NCBI RefSeq assembly: GCF_014529535.1 | Contig: NC_050735.1 | Span: 11,543,739-11,607,738 of the forward strand | Reading direction: 5' to 3' | Origin: Bradysia coprophila | Lineage: Eukaryota > Arthropoda > Insecta > Diptera > Sciaridae | Length of the DNA: 64,000 bases | Part shown: piece after piece, positions 46,156 to 57,586 of the stretch | Numbering within the stretch: position 1 is the first letter of the stretch | How the letters are laid out: every line of letters begins with the position of its first letter | The notes under the pieces: model-generated | The model's input: the letters and a program-made list of their open reading frames with translations, nothing else | Told to the model about the DNA's origin: nothing | Databases searched by the model: none | Translations under genes and position numbers: made by a program

Positions 46156-49100
46156 TTAAAAGTCATCGTCTCCCCAATCGGCACTTATCAACGTCTTAAC
46201 ATCAGTTTTCGATTCTTTTTTCTCTGCAGACTCTGTGGACTTTTCGGCTACGGCTTCATCGTCATCTTTCGATGTCGATTCGACAGACGCTTCACTGGTA
46301 TCGCCTTTCGATGAAACATTCTCTCTCACAACGTGTTTGGCCGTTTGCTTGGCACTTTCGGTCTTATTCCGTGTCGTACGAATGGATTTCTGTTCCGTTG
46401 CTGTAGGCGGTTTGGGTGCTGTCTCTGTAGCTTTTTTGCCGGAATTTTTGTACGTTTTCTCAACCTTTGCGGCTACTTTCGGAGCAGACTGAGTGGATGG
46501 ACCATCCTTCCTGACGACAAGTTTCTCCTTTTTCTCATTTTCTACTTTTGGTGGCACATCGGACTCATCTTCGAAGTCGGACCAGTCATCCTCCACCTCG
46601 GAAATGATTTTCTGAACAGTTTTCTTGCCATTGTCACCGCTCTCCGCTGTCTTATCATTTTCCCCAACATTTTCTTCATCGATTTGCTGGTCAACAGTTT
46701 CCTGTTCCTTTCCATCATCGTCTGTCTTTTCCGCATAATCTTCATCGTCTAACGAATGTTCGAATGTGGAATCTAAGCTTGAATGATCGGCACTCTGTTC
46801 CATGTCTGCCTCGCTGATTTGTTTGTCTTTTCCGTCTTTCTTTTCCACACTAACGTTGCTACTTTCGATGTCCATATCTTCATCCATCGAACTGGCATTA
46901 CCATCCTGACCGGCTTCTTCATCTTGTGATGAAGTTTCTTGTTTCGCGCCATCATCAGTTTGACTGTAAACAACGACAATACCTTGCTGGTCCGCATTGT
47001 TCACCATCAATTCTTGGCTGTGATCGAAGTCGTCGTTCAGGATCATAACGACACCTTCCTGATTCTCCATTTGGCGAACCAAATCGGCCTTCTCTGACGA
47101 TGTCAATTGTAACGTGGAAACCGATCCATCTTCGGTAATGAATTGCGTTACCGTTACGTCGTCCGGCTGTTCCGTTTTTTCTTCATCCAATTGCTCGACG
47201 GCACTCATTTCCTCATGCATGTACTGCAGATCGTCCGATGTGTCCAATACACCTAAACTGGTAGCAATTCCCGTTGCTACATTACTCAATGCTTCCGCCT
47301 CCGAACTCGGTTCCAAATTAATGTCCTGTGACGATACCGTCGATATGGTGTGCACAGGCAGTTCAATGTTCGATAGAATTTTGATTTTGTTAGCTCCGCC
47401 GGATGACGATGAAGGACTGCTCTCATTATTTGGCACGTACGAATCGTCCAGAATCTCTTCGTCGTCAAAGTCCATCACACCGTCCTCGCAGGCACGCTCC
47501 TTGTGATTGCTTCTGATGTGATTGTACAGCAACACCTTGTTGGAAATGAAACATTTTATGTTAGTTATGGGCTTTTCCGCATTAACATTTCGTGTATGAA
47601 GGATGGACTTTTGCGCGGAGAAATGTTACCTAGCCCAAAAAGTCCTAAATAACATTTCTCCACACACAATCCACGCAATTAGTGGCGAATTCGCTTATGT
47701 CAAATTGCGTGGATTCGTGAAGAAACTCTGTATAATGTAAATAGAGTAACAGACTTGTGTATGGAAGGAAAATAGTCCATCTGGTAACATACCTCGTTGG
47801 TGAACGTTTTGTTGCAGTAGATGCAGTGATGCAAATTCTTCGTTTTGTGATGGGTTTCGCGATGCTTGAGCAGTGCGGCCACATCGGGTGCGATGTACTG
47901 GCACTCGTCACACTTCGGGAAGACGACATTATGCGGTGGCACGATGTTATGCTTCATCAGACAGTGATAGTGAAGATCGGGACGCTTGTTCACCTTGTAG
48001 CCACAATGTTCGCAAATGCGTGGATCGATTTTCTCCTTGTGCGTTACGATCAAATGGCGACGGAATCCCTTGTACGATGGAATGCTGATCGGTCGACCAT
48101 TGACGCCACAGCGTAGGCACAACCATGGACCTTCCATGTTTTCCGCACCGAGGGCAATGAGTGCATGCATTTTCTTGCTATCGATTCGTTTCGCTGGTGG
48201 ATTAGCTGGTGGTGGTGCTGCAGCTATTGTCGGTTTTGCGGCAACGATTGTAGCAGCTGGTGCTTGTTTCACTGTTGTCGTAGTTCCGCCGGCTTTGGTA
48301 ATTTTCAGCTTGATATTCTGCTTGTTTTTCACCAAGTGGGGATACTTCTTCAGCACATCGTGGATGATCTTCGTGTGCTTGTCATCGATATCCGGTTCGT
48401 TCTTAACCGGAGATGCAGCTTCGGTGGTAAAACCATCGTCCACATATTCGGCATCATCGTCAAATTCCTCGGCGACGATTTGTTTGCGTTGCCGATGAGC
48501 TTCGGTATATTCCTTGACATCTTGAATGTTCGGTTTCTTCTCCGGCGGTGATGCATATGAAAGGCCTGATGCTGGTCGTTTCACTGGTCCTGCGGGAAAT
48601 GATTTAGTTTTTAGTGCGGAGTTTGTTTGAAAGTATACTGAAGTGCCATATGCTTACCGGTATATCCTCGACGTAATTGCTCGAAACTCGACGATGTTGA
48701 TGGTTCGTTGATGTCCAGATCTTTTTCCTCTTTGATTGCCGTCTGCAACGGAATACTTTCGTACGAAATGTTGTCAAACGAACTCTCAAACTGTTCGGGC
48801 ATCGTAATTTCATCGGAACAGTCGAAGCGAGAAGGACCCTTTTTGGATGCTGCCGACGTATTGGAAGCGTACATTGTTACCAGTTGCACCGGTTCGGGTA
48901 AAGATTTCCGTATGAAATGTGGTATGGCGGCCGGTCGAACTGCCACTTTGATCTCAGCTCGTTCCGATTTGACACTTTTCATAACGGGAACCATTTTTCG
49001 GGGAGTGTATGTCCGAGTTGGTGGTTGAACAGTTGCTGCCGACGTGGACGATCGGGAATATGTCATTGCCCGAGGCGATGCGGCTTTGTTCAGTAATATG

Positions 49101-49495
49101 GGATGTGGTTTTGGATCGACCGTACGTTTGTGCGCCTCCAACAACTTGAGTAGTACGGTCATTTTCATGTCACGAGCGGTTTTCAGCAGTCGACTGTACA
49201 TTGCCACCTCGAATTCGAGAGTTCCCGTGTACATGAAGTTTACGATCGGAACAACAACGTCCGCCTGTAGATCTCCGGGCATGATCAGAGTGTCCTCTAA
49301 CACTTGACATTGTTGTTCGAGTAGATTGAAAAAATCGGTACAAGCACTCAACACCAGACGATGCACTTTCAATTGCGAATTATCGTTGAATTGCAGCGTG
49401 AGGTCACAGTAATCGGTTTTGTTGAAGAAATTTTGTAATTTCTGCAGGAAGAACACTCCCCAGTTGTCCACTTTGACAGACTTGATTTCAACCAT
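46156..49495 (-). CDS. Cp190: Centrosomal/insulator protein CP190 (BTB plus C2H2 zinc fingers)
   Basis: Three coding exons in consistent phase: 49495-48658, 48589-47793 and 47535-46156, giving 1004 residues. The N-terminal BTB/POZ domain (residues 1 to about 125) has the CP190-specific text SVKVDNWGVFFLQKLQNFF, NKTDYCDLTLQF and PIVNFMYTGTLEFE. An aspartate-rich region (EEFDDDAEYVDDG) precedes four C2H2-type fingers at about residues 436-560 (WLCLRCGV, RICEHCGYK, KCDECQYIA, HCIYCNKTF). The fourth finger is split by intron 2 and is completed by LLYNHIRSNH in exon 3. The remaining 440 residues are strongly acidic and end ADWGDDDF. CP190 bridges insulator proteins (CTCF, Su(Hw), BEAF) and also binds centrosomes and microtubules. 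A likely 5'-UTR acceptor (CACTTTTTCAG) lies about 24 bp before the ATG. Confidence 0.94.
47536..47792. mobile_element. Cp190 intron 2 with hairpin MITE sequence
   Basis: On the coding strand the 257-bp intron has two adjacent hairpins: AATCCACGCAATT with its inverse, and GGAGAAATGTTA with TAACATTTCTCC. The second continues into CCGCGCAAAAGTCC, which matches the core CTCCGCACACAAAAGTCC of the MTF-1 intron 6 MITE. The two junctions resemble each other: CCAACGAG|GT at the donor and CCAACAAG|GT at the acceptor. Confidence 0.6.
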
Positions 49496-49561
49496 GACGT
49501 TCCGTTAGAAAAGATCTGAAAAAGTGTAAAGAAAAATTGATAACTGGGCTTCAACTATATC

Positions 49562-49610
49562 GAGAAAGGGAGACTGCTTCCACTATATCGAGAGAGGGAG
49601 ACTATATCGA
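49562..49610. repeat. Short tandem repeat upstream of Cp190
   Basis: CTATATCGAGAAAGGGAGAC and CTATATCGAGAGAGGGAGAC, then a third partial CTATATCGA, occur in direct orientation just upstream of the Cp190 5' region. They abut the MITE at 49611-49745. Confidence 0.65.
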
Positions 49611-49745
49611 CTAAGCGCAAAAACCCACGATCAATTTTGCGTTGAGATCGACAATTATGTTTCGTTATCTATTGTAATCCGATATTCACCACAGGCTAAA
49701 CCGGGGAAAATCCAACGCGAAATCGATTGTGTGTTTTCGGCTTAA
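49611..49745. mobile_element. MITE copy (family of the 22.9-24.1 kb array)
   Basis: ACGATCAATTTTGCGTTGA on the left pairs with AACGCGAAATCGATTGTG on the right. The conserved centre CGATATTCACCACAGGCTA is present. It lies upstream of Cp190, in its promoter or 5'-UTR intron. Confidence 0.75.
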
Positions 49746-51087
49746 ATTTAATTAAATTTAACGATTTCGGTTGGTGTATCGGTATTTTCCACTGAATATC
49801 GGTTTTTCAAAAATCTTTGCGACATAATAACATCGAAAAGCTTTCGATGACAAGCACTCACATTCGATGTGTACATACGAGCTTTTCGATTTCACTTTTA
49901 CACAAAGCTGCTATTTTAATTTAACATTTTTAGAAACTCCTAAAATGAAAAACATAAGCGGCAAGCTTTTCACACAACTGAACTTTTATCAGCCAGTCAA
50001 TTCAAAATTCAGGAAGGAACCACAGAGCGCGAATTGCACAACATTTTCAAAAAACCATTCCACTCCATGGCATCATTATTGATGGATTTTGCAGAGGACG
50101 CGTCAACCAAAGTATAGAGTGTATCTACCCGAGGCGTCGGTAATAATACAAGAACACACACACATTGTTTTCACAGCACAATTTTCATTCCATTCATACC
50201 ATCGACGAAATGCAATTTGACATCAACAAACACTCACAAACGGTTACCCAATGATTCAGAAATATTTTCCGATTATTTTGATTTGATTTAGTTGAATCAA
50301 AGTATTCTTTTTCGAACCTTTTTTTGATTGATAAAAATTAAAGCTCCATCTTAACTGAAAACTCTAAGGCAATTGTCAACGTAGAAGCAATCTAGTGTGT
50401 TGGTAAATAGAGGGCGTTGCAACGTGTCAATGTGCATGTTGATTTGGATGCGGTCTTTTGTTGGGATGATATGCAGGGAAATTCAAAAAGTAAAGTGTGG
50501 AAAATTGACTTCGTTCTCAGTTAACACTGAGAATGATCAGTTCGTGAAGCATCAGAACTCACGAATTTGTCCAAAATCATTTGTACAAAAAAGATACGCA
50601 AACAGTGTTTCAAGGTCAATGTCGAAAAAATTATGAATGTAAATAATTCCAGATTCGAAGATCTTCAGTGATTTTGGTCATTTTGGCACGAGGTCAGTTG
50701 AGTTTAACTGTCTCTATCTCACACACACTCTATTCAAGGAGAGCGATCTCTCACCATTTATTTTTTTTAATTTGTCGGTTACACGACTGTTGGAGTCAAA
50801 AGGTTAAATTTTTTGATTTTTTTTACTTTAAAAATGCAATTTATCAAAGATGCCAGAGTCAAAACATTTTTAAATTTCATGAGCCTGGTCGGACTTTTTT
50901 CAAAACATCAAAATGGGAGGATGTTCAAAACATCAAAATGGGAGGATGGAGTTACAAATACAAACTGGGCTAACTATCAATGTTGTTTTTTGTTATTCAT
51001 TAATGAACTTTTGACAGTTGACCAGCTAAACCAGTCGAATTAAGAGTGTTTTCATTCTGCGTAAATACTCCATTTTTATTTGCTATG
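49746..51087. promoter_or_regulatory. Divergent intergenic region between Cp190 and Wntless, left part
   Basis: Cp190 (minus) and Wntless (plus) diverge from this region. No exon was recognised. A 24-bp direct duplication (CAAAACATCAAAATGGGAGG) lies at about 50900-50947. Core promoters were not identified. Confidence 0.4.
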
Positions 51088-51812
51088 TCAAAAATGTATA
51101 TGAAAATATTCCTTGACAAACACCTCAAGCCAAGTTAAAATTAACTGGTCTTCAGTATTCTCGCTCTACTCATAAAAGTGGCCTCACAGTTATCCCTTTT
51201 AATTCCGTTTTGCTTCCGTGTTCGTGACACGTTTCATTTCAAACAATGTGCTCTTTTGTATGAAATGCCAACTGTCATGTACACGGAGGCGAAACGAAAT
51301 GAAAAAGGATGACTGTGAATTCAGACTAACAGTCTCCCGCAAGGTCAATGGGTTGTGATTTCGCCATTTTAAGAAGAAGAAGAATGACGTTTCAGGTCTA
51401 TGACGCTCAGTAAATACACAAATTGTGAAAAATCAAAAAGAAAATGTTGACATTGGCACTGGCGATCAGTTTCGACGGTCAAACCATGAACTTTCATCAC
51501 AACCCATTGAGTTCAATTAATCTGCTCTCCTCGTTAACACTGTATAGAGTGTTATGATTAGAGTGAAAAAAACCGAGGACCATTTATTTAAAACTTGCCT
51601 TCCTTGCCTTGGGGTGATTGTCAAAGTATTTGCGTCTCTTTCAACATGTTTTTAAATTGTGAGTGAGACGACCGAAGACCAGTTTATTGTAATATGCCTG
51701 GGAGCAATAAAAGTACATATAAACTAGGTATGGTCTGTTCCATACCTTGTGTTGACGTTCATTGCCTTGGAGTACTTGTCAAAATATTTCTATGAAAGAT
51801 TGTCAAAAATAT
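51088..51812. mobile_element. Foldback-like composite element upstream of Wntless
   Basis: The left end TGTCAAAAATGTATATGAAA followed by CCTTGACAA is mirrored at the right by CTTGTCAAAATATTTCTATG and ATTGTCAAAAATAT. Subterminal units (AAGTTAAAATTAACTGGTCT) lie in direct orientation on the left and inverted on the right (AGACCAGTTTATTG, GGACCATTTATTTAAAACTT). Two internal hairpins are nested: 51186-51320 and 51344-51516 (CAATGGGTTGTGAT with its inverse). Non-coding. Confidence 0.65.
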
Positions 51813-52124
51813 AGTTCCCCATCGAGACCAGGTGAATAATTTTCTTTTTTCTATCTTTTTCCGCTCTTATAACACCAAATATGGAGGATATCGTGTAAAA
51901 TGTCGTAAATTGAGAATGTCTCTCATTATTTGGTATTAGCGCCACCACTACACAATGTGACGATTTCGTAAACTAACGAATTCGATTCATCCACTTTGTT
52001 CGTGTCATTCGTTGGTTTACTGTCAAACGACGGAATAAAGAAAACATAAGACAAACAGACACAAAACAAAAGAGTACTAAATCAACAAAGTTCCAGAAAA
52101 AAGCCGTATTCATTTTCCGACAAA
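51813..52124 (+). promoter_or_regulatory. Wntless promoter/5' untranslated region
   Basis: Some 310 bp lie between the foldback element and the Wntless start codon. The leader sequence immediately before the ATG is CCGACAAA, a normal insect translation context. The transcription start was not located. Confidence 0.4.
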
Positions 52125-54382
52125 ATGACCGGTACAATTTTGGAAAATTTAAGCACCAAAAAGCTGACAATATTAGTCGTTTCGTTGCTAATTTGTCAGT
52201 TTGTTTGTTTCTTAATCGGCGGCTTGATCGGTACGTATAATAAACAATATACTATACATGCAGTGCTGCAACTAAACAATGTGTTCAACGAGCAAAAATA
52301 AAAATAATTTTCCCGTGATACAGCTCCGATACCTGCAAGCGTGCAGTCCATTTTGGGCACAATTTGTGATGATGTTCCCGGCTCGCATAATGACACTTCC
52401 ATTTGGTTATATTCGCGTGGTGCAGGACAATGCAGTCAGACTGTTCGCGAAAGTATCGAAAACAAACACGATGACTACCGTTTGGCGAATAAGATGGTGT
52501 TTGTATTCCAGGTATTTTATGGTTTTTGTTTACGCTTTCGTTTCCGTTGTACCTGTGATACATAGGTAGAGCGAAAATAGAATTTGGATTTTTTTTCTTT
52601 GTGTGCTGTTATGGGTGTAGCGCAGCATTAATTTGAAATTTATTATCACTTTTCACTGTTGCGTTCGTTTTTCAGATGCCTCTACCACGAGAAGGAAAAT
52701 CACTGGACTATTCACGCTGGCAACAAAACATCATCGGTATCCTGCAGCCGGACATTGCATACCACGAAAATTTAATCGTCGACTCTCACGCCAAATTGAC
52801 AATTGATGCACGACTCGCCTATCGTAACAAAGACGATCCCGACAATGGCTGGAAACTATACGCTTCATCGCTGGAACGCCGAGATCTGGACTGTAAGACG
52901 GATAAAGCGGTCGACGAATATTTGTATCAATGTTCGACCATCCCGCTGTTCGAACTTGGCTCATTGCATCACGATTACTATTTGCTGAACATTCGTTTGC
53001 CGGTCGATTCGGAGTTGAAGATGAATTTGAATGTTGGGAATGTGCAGGACATGCACCTGATTACAATCTATCAGAACGGTGGCTTCACCAAGGTCTGGGT
53101 CTCGTTGAAAACGGTCTTCTTCCCGTTCATCGTTGCCATTATGATTTGGTTTTGGCATCGTGTGCATGTGTTGGAACGGAAACCGGTTCTGTTGGAGTAC
53201 ATGCTGATGTATCTGGGAGGAACGTTGACTCTACTGAACAGTAAGCATCGAGAGATCCCAATGTATTTTATGAATTTGAAGCTAAAGTCGTAATTGTTCA
53301 CAGTGCCAGTGGAATACTTGACGCTGGCCTTCGATATGCCATTTATGTTGCTGCTCAGCGATTTGCGACAGGGAATCTTCTATGCAACATTGCTATCATT
53401 TTGGTTGGTCTTCGCCGGTGAACATATGTTGGTAAGCTAGTCTGGACGCTTGAGACTCCATCGGGACGCTGTTGGATAACCGTTGAATTATTCACCTTTC
53501 AGATCCAAGACAATGGCGAAAGAAATTCGCTAAAAATTTACTGGAAACATTTGAGTGCCGTTGTCGTCGGTTGCTTGTCGCTGTTCGTGTTCGACGTCTG
53601 TGAACGTGGTGTTCAGCTGCGCAATCCATTTTTCTCAATTTGGGTGTCAAACTTTGGCAGCCATTTTGCGGTAAGATTCCAATTTGCCGCTTCAAAACTT
53701 CTCCTTCGCTGCTCCAAATGTTCGTTGATGTCTGACCTTTTCACTTTTTCAGCTAACATTCATCATCCTCGGAGGCATTTCGGCTGGCATTTACTTCCTC
53801 TTCCTTTGCTACATGATTTGGAACGTCTTCTGCAACATCAGCATCAAACGATCGTCGTTACCAACCATGTCGACCGGTAATTGTCATTTCGTTGGGTGTC
53901 ATTCAATCACCAACTTATTTTGGTCCAATTCTCTTTCCGTCTAGCCCGACGACTACACTACGAGGGAATCATTTACCGTTTTCAATTTCTGATGTTGGCC
54001 ACTCTCCTTTGCGCTGCACTAACTGTCATCGGTTTCATAATGGGACAAGTGTCGGAAGGTAAATGGAAATGGGACGACAATGTTGAGGTCGAATTCACGT
54101 CGGCTTTTCTGACCGGTGTCTATGGCATGTGGAACATTTACATTTTTGCACTGATCATTTTGTACGCACCAAGCCATAAGAAATGGGCTGCCGACAGTAA
54201 CAGTGGTGAGTGTGATTCGGGATTCGGTTGCTAGATTGGACTCCGGAGTAACGTTTTTGTTCTATGTTTTTGCAGAGAATATTGTCAGCGAAGAGATTGA
54301 ATTCAACAGCTTGCCATCTGATTCGAATCCCAGCGAAATATCGTCGCTCACATCGTTTGCGCGGAAGGTTGCGTTCGATTAA
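52125..54382 (+). CDS. wls: Wntless (Wls/Evi/Sprinter), Wnt cargo receptor
   Basis: Eight exons with consistent phase: 52125-52230, 52324-52511, 52676-53240, 53304-53431, 53503-53670, 53753-53876, 53945-54205 and 54276-54382, giving 548 residues. Family text is very clear: [14 protein letters not shown] at the start with a hydrophobic segment (residues about 12-35), the lumenal domain ([35 protein letters not shown]), then the membrane region ([59 protein letters not shown]). The C-terminal tail [18 protein letters not shown] ends RKVAFD, as in known Wls. Wls carries lipid-modified Wnt proteins from the ER through the Golgi to the cell surface and is recycled by retromer. The gene looks complete, with no missing segment. 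Confidence 0.96.
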
Positions 54383-54928
54383 GTTCGTTTTGTGGTGGAA
54401 GGTAATTTTTTTTTGTTTTCTTCTTTCGTTTCAGATTTTGATTTTGCTAAAGACATATTTATCCTTTGTTGACCCTCGTTGAACCGGACAGACTTAAGAA
54501 TTTTAGTTTTGTGTGTTTTATGTTGTCGCCTTTTGCCGCGACCAGCGAGCGAATTGTCTTTTCTTCAATCGAATGTACGTCAAAGTCATTTGATTTCGCT
54601 CCTGGTAGCCTAAACAAACAGCTTGACATCCCGTCTTGTCAATTCTAATACTAATGATAACTGTCCGTTTGCCTCACTTGCTTACGATCTGCGGTAACTA
54701 TTAATAATTTGATTTGAAACATTTCGGAAGAGAATTGTCGTCGAAATTCGAAAAAAACGTTTTCCCAAAGTTGTGGAGCTTTCCCAAGCAGATTCCATTC
54801 AATTAAACCAATGGCAAAATTAGGCTGGCTACCTTACGGTCGAAAATATTTTTGTCGGTTCGACCTGCACCAAAAAAGGCAAACGACTCTTTGGAGCTTT
54901 ATCCCACTTCGCTCATTAAATGTGATCC
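54383..54928. other. Wntless 3' untranslated region
   Basis: No further exon was found. The Wntless polyadenylation site could not be placed. The minisatellite beginning at about 54929 may lie within or just beyond the transcript. Confidence 0.4.
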
Positions 54929-55283
54929 CATTTTGCTTCAAAATGTCAACCCACTTCGTTCCGAAATATCATCACATTTCACTCCGAAATGTCAACCCAC
55001 TTCGTTCCGAAATGTCATCACATTTCACTCCGAAATGTCATAATATTTCACTCCGAAATGTCATCATATTTCACTCCGAAATGTCGTCCCATTTCATTCC
55101 GAAATGTCGTCCCATTTCATTCCGAAATGTCGTCCCGTTTCACTCCGAAATGTCATCATATTTCACTCCGAAATGTCGTCCTATTTCACTCCGAAATGTC
55201 GTCCCATTTCACTCCGAAATGTCGTCCCATTTCGCTCGGAAATGTCATCCAATTTCGCACTTCGCTCCGAAATGTTGCAAAAA
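54929..55283. repeat. 23-bp minisatellite, about 14 copies
   Basis: Units of CATTTCACTCCGAAATGTC plus four variable bases repeat every 23 bp; some units begin CACTTCGTTCCGAAATGTC. Each unit contains ATTTC...GAAAT, an interrupted palindrome. Since 23 is not a multiple of three, three units shift through all frames, which explains the overlapping open frames here. Neighbouring units show runs of one variant (CATCATATTT, CGTCCCATTT), suggesting local expansion. Confidence 0.9.
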
Positions 55284-55464
55284 GTTGCAAAATGTTTAGA
55301 GTTAACGCTCCTATCTGATTCCCATTCCCCTTGTGTGCTGTAGCAAAAAAAACGATTCCGACGGTGTATTTTCTTTGTCATTTTAATATTCTGGAGAATC
55401 TAAAAGACCAAAAGCCTCCGTCCGTGTAATTGAGTTCTTTATGAGGCATGAAAAGCGTCCTGTT

Positions 55465-55770
55465 CTTGTTTTTAGAGAGCTCACTAATGGCCTTTAACAG
55501 CCAATACTAAGTTCAGTTCCAGCTTAACCACCAACGTGACTTCCGCGCCACGCCTCAAACTATGCAAATGTCCTCTGAGCAAAGTTAGGTGCTTCATTGA
55601 TTTCTTGTGCCTAAATCTGGGCTCGACATATGCACACATGTTGATCGTACTTTAGTTGCGTCATTCAGTGTATACGTTGTTTCAGACATTAACCTACAAC
55701 TGCAACTATTCAAAATGAGTGAACCTTTGGACGTTAGCGATATAATCGCTAGAAAAATTTCTTGTTGTTG
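55465..55770 (-). repeat. Truncated copy of the tRNA-derived SINE
   Basis: This aligns with the body of the 44.4-kb SINE: AAGTTCAGTTCCAGCTTAAC, CGCCACGCCTCAAACTATG, GAGCAAAGTTAGGTGCTTC, and ATATAATCGCTAGAAAAATT at its end. It stops just before the tRNA-like head, so it is a 5'-truncated insertion. Confidence 0.75.
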
Positions 55771-57350
55771 ACTTTTATACTTATACTTATGAGGGACCCA
55801 AATATTGTCAGTTTCGTGCGTTATGAAGAATGTAATCTTAAAATCAATTTTTGGATTAAGAAGTGTGTCATGCCAAGCCAGTCAAATTTTGAACTTGTCT
55901 GTGTTGGCCGGGTCATAACAGCGCTTTAAAACGAAAGTCGTTGGACAAATGTTTCTCGTATCGGGTATAAGATTCCAGCATTGGTCTTATTAAAACGGGG
56001 TGATAGACACACATTCTAAACGGTCTGTTAAAGATTTTTCATAAATCTCAACTAGACTCCTCAACGATCCAATGAGTGTTGGTAACTGTTCTCTCTTCCT
56101 TTTTACTTTTCCTTCCAATTCCTAAGTTTTCGTTTCTTTTTTTTTAAATGAGAAATGTGCCAAACAACTTTTTTTTTAGAAAGTCATTTTATTCGAATTT
56201 TTAGATTTTTGTAAAATTTTTATTTTTAATCACTTTGCGTCGATGTTTAAAACGCGAAAATTTATTTGATTTTTTTTTATATTTTTAATGTAAATGTCCA
56301 TTGCAATCAGTATTATTAAAATAGAATCTTGTATTTTCGTACATTAACTAAAAATAATCTTCACAAAAATAACAAATTTTTCTAAGAATTTTTTTTACAT
56401 AAACATTTAGTCTGTAGTAGCCATTTTAGGTACTTAATTGTATTAATTGTAGTATTTATATGAATGTGCTTAATAAAACGTAAAATAAATAAATATTTCT
56501 TTAAATGTAAATTTAGTCTTCGGTTCATTTTATCTATAGTCTTCTAACTTGTGCCATCAAAATCAATTACGCCATAAAATGCATAAATAAATGGCAGAGC
56601 ACGTAGGTGGTCGTGAGGCCCGGACAGGCTCAAAAAAGCACTTCGGGGAAAAATTCAAAATTTTCGTTCGGGCGACTTTTTCCAATTAGGCCCTCGATTT
56701 GTATGACTGATTAATATTGTGTAACTTACACACAGTTCCGCCACATCACACGGACAATTGGGACATTTGCGTAAGGCACGATTTGCGGTGCAAAATTTTA
56801 AAAGAACAAAAAAATAGGGAAATAACTCAGGGAAACATTTTCGAGGCGAATGTAAAAATGTACACGAAAACAAAATTTCGCTCACATCACTCTCTAGTGA
56901 AAGTATACAAATTTTGATTAGAAGAGGGCTTTCGATGAATTTCTTTTCGATATTCAATCGAAACTTTCCTACTGAGGCCTTTCCCTTAATTTTTTCTTTG
57001 TTTTCCAATCGAAATTCTTTTACTGAGGCCTTTCTGTTCGTAATAAAGTAAGCCTCGGACTACGTTCGCGGGACGTGCAATCATAATTTTCCTGTTAACA
57101 TGCTCACATTTTTTCATCTTCTTCTGTCTTTCACAAACATTGTGATCCATCCTGTATTGTCCAAATGCTTGTAGACATATTTCCAATTGTTAGATGTTCG
57201 ATAACTTATCGAATGAGTGAATATTACCTTGGAATTTTGCTTACTTCTAAATGTCAATATATGTATCAAAATAGTGGTCAAACTTGACATTTTCTAATAT
57301 TCATGTCGTGAAATATTCTTTCTTAAGTACCCTGAACACCCTGTTCAACC
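55771..57350. other. Intergenic stretch, nothing recognised
   Basis: AT-rich, with many homopolymer runs. A short direct repeat (CAATCGAAA...CTACTGAGGCCTTTC and CAATCGAAA...TTACTGAGGCCTTTC) lies at about 56953-57034. The minus-strand frame at 57008-56655 spans it and matches no family I know. Confidence 0.4.
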
Positions 57351-57586
57351 TATAGTGTAGTTGATAAGGACCATTTATATGAGAACGTTTACACTCGTAT
57401 AAAATCTGGGCTACCTCTCTAAAAGTTAACTTTTCTCATTGTAAAGTAGGTAAAATTATCAGTAGGTTCCTTAATGATAATTTTACCTGCTTTGCAATGA
57501 GAAAAATAAACTTTTAGAGAGGTAGCCCAGCTTTTATACGAGTGTAAACAGTCTCTTATAAATGGTCCTTATCAACTGCACTATTA
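57351..57586. mobile_element. Long hairpin (two arms of about 115 bp)
   Basis: The left arm TATAGTGTAGTTGATAAGGA through AGGTAAAATTATC pairs with the right arm GATAATTTTACCTGC through TCCTTATCAACTGCACTATT, with about ten mismatches or small gaps and a loop of roughly ten bases. Matching inner phrases include TTTACACTCGTATAAA and GGGCTACCTCTCTAAAAGTT. It is a MITE/foldback element or a hairpin-RNA source. Confidence 0.85.

Noticed and set aside
46235-46752. Plus-strand frames opposite the Cp190 acidic tail
   Set aside because: They are shadows of the low-complexity acidic coding region of Cp190.
54929-55283. CRISPR-like array of short repeats
   Set aside because: Units are contiguous 23-mers without unique spacers, in an insect genome. 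It is a minisatellite, and the overlapping open frames come from the repeat.
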